Of a stretch of DNA of 64,000 nt, positions 43,951-52,395 are shown in pieces. Where the stretch lies: the NCBI RefSeq assembly GCF_029813785.1, contig NZ_JARVKY010000008.1, positions 124,001 to 188,000 on the forward strand, written 5' to 3'. Position numbers and translations under genes: made by a program. The DNA comes from Streptomyces sp. DH41 (lineage in GTDB: Bacteria; Actinomycetota; Actinomycetes; Streptomycetales; Streptomycetaceae). The notes below the pieces were generated by a model. The model searched no databases. It was not told the origin of the DNA and saw only the letters and a program-made list of their open reading frames with translations. The first letter of the stretch is position 1. The number at the start of each line of letters is the position of its first letter.

Positions 43951-44089
43951 GAGAAAGGTCTCTCCAAAGTCTGTTCTCAGGTAGGTACCAAGGCTCTCCT
44001 TCCAAGTGCTGCCGGGGCATCGTGTCAGTGCAGTGACCTGGTCCTCGTGGCTACGCAGCAGGCGTGGGCCATCCTCGTGCAGAACGACG

Positions 44090-44605
44090 ACGTCGTTCTC
44101 CTACCTGAGGATGACCACTGGGCTGAGGAAGCCTGAGGGGGTCGGATCGGGAGGGGGTGGTGGACGGGGCAACGCTGCCCGGGCCAGTCGCATGCGCTGC
44201 CGGTTCCTCACCAGTACGGGACGCAGATCGCCTCCGAGTGGCCCGAACTGCGCAACTGGCGACCATCGCGGACAGTGTCCGACCGCACCGCCGCCCGGCT
44301 GCGCGTCGGACATGCCCTGACGGTGCCCGAGGCCGGGCCCGTGTTCGTCCAGAGCGCCCGGGAACGGGGAGACGAGCCTCCCCCTGGACTGGCTCCCCGA
44401 GGTTCACTCCCTTCGGAGGGGGTGAGGCCGTCATCCCCGACGCCCTCTTCTTCTACCGGCACCACGCCGACGACGGTGGTGGGGGCAGTTCGATGCTGCG
44501 AGCCTTCGTCGAAGTCGACCGGGCCACCATGGGCGCCCCGAATGCCTCGCCGCCAGACTCGGCGCCTACGCCCGCCTCCACCACGCTGAGCGGCCCGCCC
44601 CGCCC
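44090..44605 (+). pseudogene. Remnant of a plasmid replication-relaxation-like gene
   Basis: Coherent fragments lie in different plus-strand frames: RTAARLRVGHALTVPEAGPV with FVQSARERGDEPP, then PLDWLPEVHSL, then GGEAVIPDALFFYRHHADDG with SSMLRAFVEVDRATMG, then RLGAYARLHHAERP. Together they match, from memory, the end of replication-relaxation family proteins of Streptomyces plasmids (RAFVEVDRATMG followed by a LxAY segment). Multiple frameshifts, no start. The 44006-44090 part shows nothing certain. Confidence 0.5.
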
Positions 44606-44615
44606 GCCGGTTTGT

Positions 44616-46178
44616 CTACACGCGCTCCAGGACGATCAGATAGATCGCGTTGGGCGGCAAGTCGACGATCTCGGTGTGGGTTCTGCCGGGCCTGATGACC
44701 CTCTTGTCGACCAGCTGGAGCTCTGCCTTGGTTGGATCGGCGAAGTAGTTGCTCGTCGTCTGGTCGATCCGGTACATGAGCCGGCGGACCGGACCGTGCC
44801 TGAGGTCCGACGGCATCCGGGACATGTCGATGGTGGCCCGGTAACTGCGGTCGTTCACGTGCTGCCAGTTCCAGACCATGAGGGACGCGCCGGTCCGGTC
44901 CTTCGACGCCAGCGCGTAGACGCCGTTGTCCCCCTCGAGGCTGTCCTTCGAGACAGCGGGCACCCGAGTGTCCTTCATCCTCGACTGCATCAGCAGCATG
45001 TTCCCATACGGAGTGAAGGTATCGGCGGCCGGTCCGTACGGCGTGCGGGTCACCAACTGGTCCTTGCGTTCCTCGACGCGGTGCCGGACACACCAGTTGA
45101 ACATGTAGGTGTCCGGCTGGTTCGCGAACAGGTAGCCGTAAGTGGCCATGCCGGCCGCCTGCCGAATGTAGTCCTTCTTGGGATCGGTGTCGTCGTAGGC
45201 CGGACCGGGATAGATGCCCGTCTCGGTGACATAGCTCGGGATGTCCCGGCGGATGCGGCGCTCCTCCAGCCATCCGCGGAGGGTCTCCCGCTGCGTCGCC
45301 ACCACTCTCAGGTCACCGTTGTACATCGTCGGAACCTGGTAGTTGTCGTCCCAAGAGAGGTAGGCGTGGTAGGAGATGAAGTCCAGACGCTTGTGCGGGT
45401 CCTTGTCGGCTGCGAAGTCGTCGAGGAAGGGCTTCATCCACTTCGGGTCCATGTACATCAGCGCCGGTCCGCCGAGCTGGAGCCGGTCCGCACGCCGGAG
45501 GTGCCTGTTGACTTGATGGACGGCCTCGTAGTACGGCTCGTAGAAGCGGTACAGATCGCCGGGTTGCAACGTCGTTTGGTCCGCCGGGCGTCCCTGCTGG
45601 CGCTGCTGACCGTGGAACTGCCAGTCCGGCTCGTTGAACGCCTCGACGTACTTGACGCGCGGGTACTTCTCCTTGATCCTCTGCAGGATCAGTTCGAGCA
45701 TCGGCTCCAAGTCCTGCATCGGCCTCTTGCCCTCGACGAAGTCCGTCGGGTTCAGGTTGATCAGCAGCGAGTCGGACACCGTACTCGCCTCGGTGAGATA
45801 GGCGTCTAGCCTGGAGAAGTCGCAGGCCCGGGTCTTGAGGTCGCACTGGTTGAAGACGTTGTCCGCGGCGGAGGCATTGGGACTGCTGACCCACACGCGG
45901 TAGACGTCGCCGTGCAGCCCCTGCTTGTTCAGGAACTCCACGTCGTCGGCACGTTGCTTGGGCCATGCCGTGACGTTGCCGAAGTTGTTCAGCCGCTCCG
46001 GACGCGGCAGTTCGCCCTGCTGCGAGCCGAAATCGACTGATACCTTCGCTGAGGAGATGGACGCGTGCGGCTCATCGGCCTGCGCCGCGACGGACTGAAC
46101 CGACGTAGTGACGAGGAGTGCGGCGATCGCTGTCGCTGTCGACCCCAGCCTGATGGGGCGCCTTCTGGTTGTCCGCAT
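44616..46178 (-). CDS. Secreted glycoside hydrolase (GH39-like)
   Basis: 520 residues. Twin-Arg-rich N-terminus, hydrophobic segment STATAIAALLVTTSVQSVAA and a likely cleavage near AQA. TIM-barrel features: YRVWVSSPN, the acid/base in KYVEAFNEPDWQFHG (NEP), YHAYLSW and the nucleophile Glu in PSYVTETGIYPG. The C-terminal beta region (LMVWNWQHVNDRSYRATIDM) fits clan GH-A accessory domains. Similar to xylosidase or iduronidase-type families; the substrate is not determinable. A near copy of the GAGAAY palindrome lies 199 bp upstream. Confidence 0.78.
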   Translation of the reverse strand: MRTTRRRPIRLGSTATAIAALLVTTSVQSVAAQADEPHASISSAKVSVDFGSQQGELPRPERLNNFGNVTAWPKQRADDVEFLNKQGLHGDVYRVWVSSPNASAADNVFNQCDLKTRACDFSRLDAYLTEASTVSDSLLINLNPTDFVEGKRPMQDLEPMLELILQRIKEKYPRVKYVEAFNEPDWQFHGQQRQQGRPADQTTLQPGDLYRFYEPYYEAVHQVNRHLRRADRLQLGGPALMYMDPKWMKPFLDDFAADKDPHKRLDFISYHAYLSWDDNYQVPTMYNGDLRVVATQRETLRGWLEERRIRRDIPSYVTETGIYPGPAYDDTDPKKDYIRQAAGMATYGYLFANQPDTYMFNWCVRHRVEERKDQLVTRTPYGPAADTFTPYGNMLLMQSRMKDTRVPAVSKDSLEGDNGVYALASKDRTGASLMVWNWQHVNDRSYRATIDMSRMPSDLRHGPVRRLMYRIDQTTSNYFADPTKAELQLVDKRVIRPGRTHTEIVDLPPNAIYLIVLERV

Positions 46179-46470
46179 CTGGACGCAACCTCACTTCCGG
46201 GAGCCATAAGGACCATTGAGGCAGGTGGGTAAGGCTGATCGGTGATGGCCGAGTACGCCGCGGGTGACACGCTGGTCATGTCACGTTCATGTCATCCCCC
46301 CTGGAGCGCACCAGAGGCCGCTCAGCCCTCAGCATACGGACCCCCATACACCTTGAGAAGGCTGATTGCAAACTGCGAGAATAGCATTCTGCACTGTGGC
46401 AAGTGACACGCTTAGGTGTGAGCTCGTCGTTGAAGCCGGGCGAACGGTCAACTCGGAGTCTGTCGGTGCT
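46179..46470. other. Promoter region upstream of the glycoside hydrolase
   Basis: Contains two adjacent 11-base direct repeats GGTCATGTCAC and GTTCATGTCAT (46274-46295), spaced like the units of a Streptomyces PHO box but matching its consensus only partly. The palindrome at 46377-46391 is listed separately. No gene. Confidence 0.35.
46377..46391. promoter_or_regulatory. Operator-like palindrome GAGAATAGCATTCTG
   Basis: Differs from the perfect GAGAAY-NNN-ATTCTC palindrome by its last base. It is the weakest of the four copies seen (46377, 48174, 58009, 63789). Confidence 0.45.
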
Positions 46471-46800
46471 TCAGACCGTCGGCTCGAGGACCGCGTCGAT
46501 GCTGGAGGCTCCTGAGTCGGGCACCCTGGGCTGGCGCCACGCTTCCACGGAGAAAGCGACAGTCACCAGCGAGCAGAACAGCCACAGCAGGCGTTTGTCG
46601 GGCTCGGAGACGCCCTCCATCGGGGTCTTCTCCAGGTACGCGGTGCCGGACTTCAGGAGCGGGAAGGCGACGTCGTAGAACGCGTCGAGCTCGTCCATCG
46701 TGCTGGAGATCCGCTTGGCGTAGCGGGCCTTCTCCGTCGGGATCGCCCAGTCGACGAACGGGTCCAGGGCCTCGAAGCCCTCGGGGAATGCACTGGCCAT
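46471..46800 (-). CDS. Small protein downstream of the Rieske oxygenase
   Basis: 109 residues, ATG at 46800, 19 bp after the oxygenase stop. No family recognised. Contains FEALDPFVDWAIPTEKARYA and a hydrophobic stretch LLWLFCSLVTVAFSVEAW. The position suggests an accessory role for the oxygenase, for example a small helper subunit. Confidence 0.7.
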   Translation of the reverse strand: MASAFPEGFEALDPFVDWAIPTEKARYAKRISSTMDELDAFYDVAFPLLKSGTAYLEKTPMEGVSEPDKRLLWLFCSLVTVAFSVEAWRQPRVPDSGASSIDAVLEPTV

Positions 46801-46819
46801 GGTGGGGTCCTCCTCGGGG

Positions 46820-48106
46820 TCAGGACGCTGCCGGGGCGCCGGACGTTCGGCGCTGGTGCTCGCGGACGTGCTCCTCGGCGGAGCGGTGGAGGTGCCGCAG
46901 GAGTACTTCCTGGTCGTTCAGCGGGAAACGGTCGACCGTGCCCGACTCGAGCATGGTCTGGGTCGCTTCCAGCGTGTTGCCGTCCTGGAGGCCGTACTCC
47001 TTGAACGACACGGCGGCCAGTTCCTGCTGGAGCCGCTCGAAGGCGTTCTTGGGCGGGACGAAGTAGCACGTCCCCTCGAAGATGTGGGTGTTGTACGAGG
47101 TCGGCCAGTAGTGGTACGTGAGCACCCAGTTCGGCCGCCAGACGAGCAGCATGAAGTTGGGGAAGAAGACGAAGGAGTCCATGCCCCAGCGCGGGTCGCG
47201 TGTGGGGTTGATGGCCGGCGGCAGCTCCTCGGTGGTCATTCCGATGTCCGGCGCGTCCCACGGGCCGAACAGACCACTGCGCAGCGCCGCCTCGATGGGC
47301 TTGACCATCTCGCGGTCGTGCGGCGGGGCGATGCCGCCCCAGGACGACACCATGCTGTGCGGGCCGTCGATGTCGTAGTGGAGCCCTTCGTACCCGTACT
47401 TGGCGATCCGGCGGGCCTGGTCGGGCGTGTACTGGCCGGAGTGCAGGATCGGCGCGTGGTAGAACTCGGCGAACGCGTCGATGAAGAGCTTCCAGTTGCT
47501 GCCGATCTCCGCGCGGTACTTGTGCACCTGGGTCAGCTTGTGGAACGGGTACCCCTCGATGCCCTTGGCCAGCTCGCCCAGGTACTCCCGAAGTGGCGTG
47601 GTGTTCTCGGTGTCGAGGTTGACGAAGATGAACCCTTCCCACACCTCGGCCCGGACCTGCTTGAGACCGTAATCCGACTTGTCCAGATCGAAGAACTCGC
47701 CCTCCTGCTGGACGAAGGCGAGCTTGCCGTCCAGGTCGTAGCGCCAGGCGTGGTACTTGCACGTGAACTGGCGGCAGACGCCGCTGGTCTCCTCCCGCGG
47801 GAAGTCGTTCCAGACGAGCTTGTTGCCGCGGTGCCGGCACACGTTGTGGAAGGCGCGCACCTCTCCGTCGGTGCCGCGCACCACGATGACGGAGGTCCGA
47901 GCGGCGTCCAGCTCCTTGGTGAAGTAGCTGCCCTTGCGCGGGAGCTGCTCGACGCGTCCGACGTTGAGCCAGGTGCGCTTGAAGATCGCCTCCCGCTCCA
48001 GTTCGTAGTGCTCGGGCGAGGTCGAGTCCGCGTAGGAGACCGGCTCGGTGTCGACCTTGAGATGCTCGGTCCAACTACCCTCTTCGGGCTTCTTGAAATG
48101 CGCCAT
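46820..48106 (-). CDS. Rieske-type ring-hydroxylating oxygenase, alpha subunit
   Basis: 428 residues from ATG 48106; the open frame extends upstream without reason. Rieske cluster ligands Cys-x-His in VCRHRGNKLVWN and Cys-x2-His in CKYHAWRYD. Mononuclear iron site in DAFAEFYHAPILHSG (two His) with a later Asp. Such enzymes hydroxylate aromatic rings or steroids, or demethylate, using electrons from a reductase or ferredoxin. No beta subunit or dedicated reductase lies next to it; the ferredoxin at 49627 might serve it. It is divergent from the P450, with a shared operator between. Confidence 0.93.
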   Translation of the reverse strand: MAHFKKPEEGSWTEHLKVDTEPVSYADSTSPEHYELEREAIFKRTWLNVGRVEQLPRKGSYFTKELDAARTSVIVVRGTDGEVRAFHNVCRHRGNKLVWNDFPREETSGVCRQFTCKYHAWRYDLDGKLAFVQQEGEFFDLDKSDYGLKQVRAEVWEGFIFVNLDTENTTPLREYLGELAKGIEGYPFHKLTQVHKYRAEIGSNWKLFIDAFAEFYHAPILHSGQYTPDQARRIAKYGYEGLHYDIDGPHSMVSSWGGIAPPHDREMVKPIEAALRSGLFGPWDAPDIGMTTEELPPAINPTRDPRWGMDSFVFFPNFMLLVWRPNWVLTYHYWPTSYNTHIFEGTCYFVPPKNAFERLQQELAAVSFKEYGLQDGNTLEATQTMLESGTVDRFPLNDQEVLLRHLHRSAEEHVREHQRRTSGAPAAS

Positions 48107-48173
48107 GGGGTCGGGTCCTCCAGTTGACGACGTCGCTCGTACAGCTCGCTCGGTAACTGTGATCTCGATCTGT

Positions 48174-48188
48174 GAGAACGGTATTCTC
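48174..48188. promoter_or_regulatory. Operator-like palindrome GAGAACGGTATTCTC
   Basis: Lies in the divergent promoter region of the Rieske oxygenase (68 bp upstream of its start) and the P450 (132 bp upstream). Perfect match to GAGAAY-NNN-ATTCTC; also found at 58009 and 63789. Confidence 0.75.
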
Positions 48189-48319
48189 TTTTTTGCGTAA
48201 CCGTCAAGGACGCGAGGTCGACTCGAAGGAGGGTTTCCTCGATAACTCCCTTCTCCGTAGCAGATATGCAAGCTATCGTCCCCGTTCAACGGGCAAGACG
48301 AAGGAGGCGTTCTCACTCC

Positions 48320-49630
48320 ATGACGGACCATGACGCGATCGACTTCTTCCGGGACGACGCGCTCGTCACGGATCCCTACCCCTACTTCGAGCACCTGCGG
48401 GCGCGATGCCCGCTGCAGCGCGAACCGCACCACGACGTGGTCATGGTGACGGGCTATGAAGAGGCGGTGCAGATCTACAACGACCACGAGACGTTCTCGT
48501 CGTGCACGTCGGTCACTGGCCCGTTCCCCGGGTTCCCAGTCCCCCTGGAAGGGGACGACGTCAGTGAGCTGATCGCACGGCACCGCGACGAGCTGCCCAT
48601 GAGCGACCAGCTGCCCACCCTCGATCCGCCCGTGCACACCGCCCATCGCGCCCTGCTGATGCGCCTGATCACGCCCAAGCGCCTCAAGGAGAACGAGGCC
48701 GCCATGTGGCGCATCGCCGACGGGGTCCTGGAAGACTACCTGCCCCGGGGTGAGGGGGACCTCGTCCGCGACTTCGCGGGCCCCTTCACCATGCTCGTCA
48801 TCGCCGACCTGCTCGGCGTGCCCGAGGAGGATCGCGCGGAGTTCCGGGCCAGGCTCCAGCGCCCGGAGGCGCACGGGGCCGGCATCGGCAGCACCGGCGA
48901 AGAGGTCCTGGAGCAGTCACCCTTGGAGTTCCTCTACGCGCGGTTCGCGACGTACATCGAGCAGCGCCGCCGCGAGCCACGCGAGGACGTCCTGACGGGT
49001 CTGGCCACCGCGACCTTCCCCGACGGCTCGATCCCCGAGGTCGCCGACGTCGTCCGTGTCGCCGCCAACCTGTTCGCGGCCGGCCAGGAGACGACCGTCC
49101 GCCTGCTCGGCTCGGCGCTGCGGACCCTCGCCGAGCGTCCCGAGCTGCAACGGCTGCTGCGGGCCGAACGCCGGCGCGTCCCCGCGTTCATCGAGGAGTC
49201 ACTGCGCACGGAAAGCCCGGTCAAAGGCGACTTCCGACTGGCGCGGACAGCCACGACGCTGGGCGGGGTCGATCTCCCGGCCGGCACCACGGTGATGCTC
49301 GTCAACAGCGCCGCGAACCGCGATCCGCGCCAGTTCACCGATCCCGAAATCTTCGACCTCGAGCGGGCCAACGCCCGGCGGCACATCGCCTTCGGTCGCG
49401 GCATCCACAGCTGTCCGGGCGCGCCGCTGGCCCGGGCCGAGGCGCGGGTGGCGATCGAACGCCTGCTGGACCGCACGACGGACATCAGGATCTCCGAGCG
49501 GGCGCACGGGCCGGCCAGCAACCGCCGCTACAGCTACGTCCCGACGTTCATCCTGCGCGGACTGACCCAACTGCACCTCGAGTTCGACACCGTCAAGACC
49601 GCCGACAGCACCGGGAGCGAGGCGCGATGA
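48320..49630 (+). CDS. Cytochrome P450
   Basis: 436 residues from ATG 48320 with AAGGAGG at 48301-48307. I-helix oxygen motif LFAAGQETTVRLLG, ExxR in FIEESLRTESPVKG, and heme loop FGRGIHSCPGAPLARAEARV with the Cys ligand. No signal anchor, so it is a soluble class I bacterial P450 that needs a ferredoxin, encoded four bases overlapping downstream. The substrate is unknown; the locus suggests hydroxylation of the imported acid. Confidence 0.94.
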   Translation: MTDHDAIDFFRDDALVTDPYPYFEHLRARCPLQREPHHDVVMVTGYEEAVQIYNDHETFSSCTSVTGPFPGFPVPLEGDDVSELIARHRDELPMSDQLPTLDPPVHTAHRALLMRLITPKRLKENEAAMWRIADGVLEDYLPRGEGDLVRDFAGPFTMLVIADLLGVPEEDRAEFRARLQRPEAHGAGIGSTGEEVLEQSPLEFLYARFATYIEQRRREPREDVLTGLATATFPDGSIPEVADVVRVAANLFAAGQETTVRLLGSALRTLAERPELQRLLRAERRRVPAFIEESLRTESPVKGDFRLARTATTLGGVDLPAGTTVMLVNSAANRDPRQFTDPEIFDLERANARRHIAFGRGIHSCPGAPLARAEARVAIERLLDRTTDIRISERAHGPASNRRYSYVPTFILRGLTQLHLEFDTVKTADSTGSEAR

Positions 49631-49818
49631 AGGTCACGGTCGACGACGACCGCTGCCGCGGGCACGGGGTTTGCTGTGGCATCTGTCCCGAGGTCTTCGA
49701 CCTGAGCGACGACGGGTACTCCATGGTCCTGCTGTCCGAGGTCCCCACCGAGCACGAGCAGTCCGTGCGCAGGGCCGCCGCCCTGTGCCCCGAGCGCGCC
49801 ATCACGACCACGGGCTGA
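49627..49818 (+). CDS. 3Fe-4S ferredoxin
   Basis: 63 residues, ATG overlapping the P450 stop (ATGA). Motif CRGHGVCCGICP with a distal CP in ALCPERAI; the second cluster position is His-type (CxxHxxC), typical of 3Fe-4S ferredoxins that pair with actinobacterial P450s. Translational coupling supports it as the P450 partner. Confidence 0.92.
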   Translation: MKVTVDDDRCRGHGVCCGICPEVFDLSDDGYSMVLLSEVPTEHEQSVRRAAALCPERAITTTG

Positions 49819-49840
49819 CGACCCGGGCGAAGGAGATCCG

Positions 49841-50146
49841 ATGCCCAAGGCGTACCTCATCATGACCGAAGCCATCAGGGACGAGGAGGGCATGGCCGCC
49901 TACGGCAAGGCATCCGCAGCGTCGATGACCGGTGCCGGCGCCCGAGTCCGGGCCGTCGACCACCGCCCCCAGGTCCTGGAGGGCGAGTGGCACGGCGACC
50001 GAACGGTCATCGTCGAGTTCGACTCGGTCGAAGCGGCACGAGCCTGGTACGAGTCGGCCGGTTACCAGGAGGCAATACCGCTCCGCCAGGCCGCGGCCGT
50101 CACCAACGCCGTCCTCGTCGCCGGCCTGTCACCGCGGCACGAGTGA
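49841..50146 (+). CDS. DUF1330 family protein
   Basis: 101 residues, ATG with AAGGAG upstream. AYLIMTEAIRDEEGMAAYGK, VLEGEWHGDRTVIVEFDSVE and AARAWYESAGYQEAIPLR are DUF1330 hallmarks, a ferredoxin-like fold dimer often found in catabolic operons. The function is not established. It is the last gene of the P450 operon. Confidence 0.88.
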   Translation: MPKAYLIMTEAIRDEEGMAAYGKASAASMTGAGARVRAVDHRPQVLEGEWHGDRTVIVEFDSVEAARAWYESAGYQEAIPLRQAAAVTNAVLVAGLSPRHE

Positions 50147-50162
50147 CCCCCCGTACACGTCA

Positions 50163-50200
50163 GGGCCCGGTGATCGCAGCCGGACGCTGCGCACCGGCCC
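50163..50200. terminator. Hairpin between convergent DUF1330 and MFS genes
   Basis: GGGCCCGGTG pairs with CACCGGCCC (one bulge) and encloses a second stem GCAGC/GCTGC. It is placed to end transcription from both sides. Confidence 0.5.
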
Positions 50201-50210
50201 CTGTACCGGC

Positions 50211-51662
50211 TCAGACGCGAGCCGGAGACTGCTCCGCAGAGGCCGGCTCCTCACCGGCACGGCCTCCCTCGCCGCGGACGGCGGGGATCATGACCGCGAC
50301 GGCGGCCGACACGAGCGCCACACCGCAGCCGATCAGCAGACCCGTGCGGAAGCCGTCCTCGGAGGCGAGCGTCTGGCCCCCCATCGTGATGGTCATCTGC
50401 GCCAGGACCACACCGATCACCGCCGAGCCGATCGTCGTGCCGAGCGAACGCATGAGGGTGTTGAAGCCGTTGGCCGCCGCCGTCTCGGAGACCGGGACGG
50501 CACTCATGATCAGGGCGGGCATCGCGCCGTAGGCGAGGCCGACACCGCTGTTGATGACGATACCGACGACCATCAGGCCCCAGGCGGACCCCATCAGCAC
50601 GAGCGCGAGCCCGTAGCCGGCGGCCATCACCAGCGCTCCGAGGACCAGAGCGACCTTCGGACCGCGCGCGTTGATCAGCTTCCCGCCGAGCGGGGAGACG
50701 ATCATCATCATCACGCCTCCGGGCGCCATCCACAGACCCGTCGCCAGGATCGACTCACCCAGCCCGTAGCCGGTGGCCTCGGGGAACTGGAGCAGCTGCG
50801 GCGCGATCAGCATGAAGGCGTACATCCCGACGCCGATCAGGATGGAGGCACCGTTGGTGAGCAGCACGCGCGGGCGGGCGGTGGTGCGCAGGTCGACCAG
50901 CGGGTCACGGGTACGCAGCTCGTAGAAGCCCCAGACGAGCAGGGCCACGACCGCCAGGGCGAACAGGCCCAGCGTGGTGCCCGAGGTCCAGCCCCAGTCG
51001 CCGCCCTTGGAGATCGCCAGGAGCAGGGAGACCAGGCCGATGGCGAGACCGATGGCTCCGGGGGCGTCGAAACGCTGGCCCTTGGCGGCGGCGGGCACGT
51101 CCGGGACGACGAAGTAGATCAGCGCACCGATCAGCAGGGCCAGCCCGGCCGAACCCCAGAACAGCACACGCCAGTTGGCGTACTGCGCGACGGCGGCGGC
51201 GATGGGCAGGCCGAGGGCACCGCCGATCCCCATGGAGGCGCTGACCAGGGCGATGGAGCCGCTCAGCTTCTCCTGCGGGACGACATCGCGCAGGAGGGCG
51301 ATTCCCAGCGGCACCATACCCATGCCCATGCCCTGCAGACCACGTCCGACGATCATCGGCACGACGGTCGAGGAGAGCGCGCAGACCACCGAGCCGATGA
51401 CCAGGGGCACGGCACAGACCAGCAGCATCCGCCGCTTGCCGATCAGATCACCGAGGCGCCCGGAGACCGGGACGCACACGCCCGCGACGAGGAGCGTGAC
51501 CGTGATCACCCACGCCGCGTTGGAGGGCGTCGCGTCCAGTATCTGTGGCAGATCCGCGATCAGCGGGGTCACCAAGGTCTGCATGATCGCGGCGACGGTG
51601 CCCGCCAGGGCGAGTGTGGCGACGACGCCGTTCGAGCGGGCGGTCGGCTGAGGGCCGTCCAT
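50211..51662 (-). CDS. MFS drug exporter, DHA2 (14-TMS) type
   Basis: 483 residues from ATG 51662, with GAGGAGC upstream. Fourteen hydrophobic helices. Motif A GRLGDLIGKRRMLLV after helix 2 and motif C-like GIGGALGLPIAAAVAQY in helix 5. Divergent from the MarR gene, with palindromes between, so it is probably a MarR-controlled efflux pump. It may protect against the locus substrate or intermediates. Confidence 0.92.
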   Translation of the reverse strand: MDGPQPTARSNGVVATLALAGTVAAIMQTLVTPLIADLPQILDATPSNAAWVITVTLLVAGVCVPVSGRLGDLIGKRRMLLVCAVPLVIGSVVCALSSTVVPMIVGRGLQGMGMGMVPLGIALLRDVVPQEKLSGSIALVSASMGIGGALGLPIAAAVAQYANWRVLFWGSAGLALLIGALIYFVVPDVPAAAKGQRFDAPGAIGLAIGLVSLLLAISKGGDWGWTSGTTLGLFALAVVALLVWGFYELRTRDPLVDLRTTARPRVLLTNGASILIGVGMYAFMLIAPQLLQFPEATGYGLGESILATGLWMAPGGVMMMIVSPLGGKLINARGPKVALVLGALVMAAGYGLALVLMGSAWGLMVVGIVINSGVGLAYGAMPALIMSAVPVSETAAANGFNTLMRSLGTTIGSAVIGVVLAQMTITMGGQTLASEDGFRTGLLIGCGVALVSAAVAVMIPAVRGEGGRAGEEPASAEQSPARV

Positions 51663-51712
51663 GGTGGAGCTCCTCTGAGAAACGTCAACGGGGGCACCTC
51701 GCATCGGGTGTA

Positions 51713-51765
51713 ATATGCATCATACACATCTTGTGTATCCGCCACATTGCATGTGCGATGCATAT
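51713..51765. promoter_or_regulatory. MarR operator region
   Basis: A perfect palindrome ATACACA-TCT-TGTGTAT (51722-51738) lies inside a wider inverted repeat ATATGCATC (51713-51721) / GATGCATAT (51757-51765). The strongly AT-rich stretch between divergent exporter and MarR genes is the expected binding site for the MarR protein. Confidence 0.7.
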
Positions 51766-51815
51766 GATGGACGGGAAGCGAACTCTCGGGAGTCGCGGCA
51801 CGAAGGGAGACGGCA

Positions 51816-52292
51816 GTGGACACGGCAGGCGGGGCCACGGACCGAGTCGAGTTCGAGCAGATGCTGCTGGGCCGGTACATGCACCTACACAAGGGCAAGG
51901 GCCGCCGTACCGGTGGTGTCCTGGACCGCAGCGCCTACATTCTGCTCAGCCGCATCCGCGTGGAGGGTCCGATGTCGATCGGGCAGCTCGGCGACGCCTT
52001 CGGACTGGACGTCTCCACGCTCAACCGGCAGACCGCGGCAGCGATGCGCGCGGGCCTCGTCGAGCGCATCCCCGACCCCGACGGAGGCATGGCCCGCAAG
52101 TTCCGCATCACCGAGGAGGGCGAACGGCGCCTCGACGAGGAACGAACGGGAGTCGTCGCCAGTCTGAACCGCATCATGGCCGACTGGCCGGAGGAGGACA
52201 TCGCGGCGTTCGCCGACTACCTCCAGCGGTTCAACTCCGACATCGAGCGGCTGCACGGGATGCCCTGGCCCCGTCCGCAGAAGGTGGTCTGA
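51816..52292 (+). CDS. MarR-family transcription regulator
   Basis: 158 residues, GTG start. Winged HTH: SAYILLSRIRVEGPMSIGQL, then GDAFGLDVSTLNRQTAAAMR and the wing RIPDPDGGMARKFRITEEG. Flanking helices form the dimer. Likely represses itself and the divergent exporter and responds to an aromatic or hydrophobic ligand. Confidence 0.9.
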   Translation: MDTAGGATDRVEFEQMLLGRYMHLHKGKGRRTGGVLDRSAYILLSRIRVEGPMSIGQLGDAFGLDVSTLNRQTAAAMRAGLVERIPDPDGGMARKFRITEEGERRLDEERTGVVASLNRIMADWPEEDIAAFADYLQRFNSDIERLHGMPWPRPQKVV

Positions 52293-52345
52293 GGCTCCCC
52301 GCGCGCCGCCGGGCCGGCACGGCCCGCCGCTACGAGCACACACGA

Positions 52346-52380
52346 AACCGGCCCGGCGCCCTCGGGGCACCGGACCGGTC
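52346..52380. terminator. Weak hairpin between MarR and amidohydrolase genes
   Basis: ACCGG ... CCGGT flanks an imperfect GGCGCC/GGCACC stem in the convergent gap. It is the only candidate terminator there. Confidence 0.3.
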
Positions 52381-52395
52381 CGTTCGGCTCGGAAC

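Noticed and set aside
46274..46295. PHO-box-like direct repeats upstream of the glycoside hydrolase
   Set aside because: Spacing is right but the match to GTTCACC is only partial and the orientation faces away from the gene; kept only as a note.
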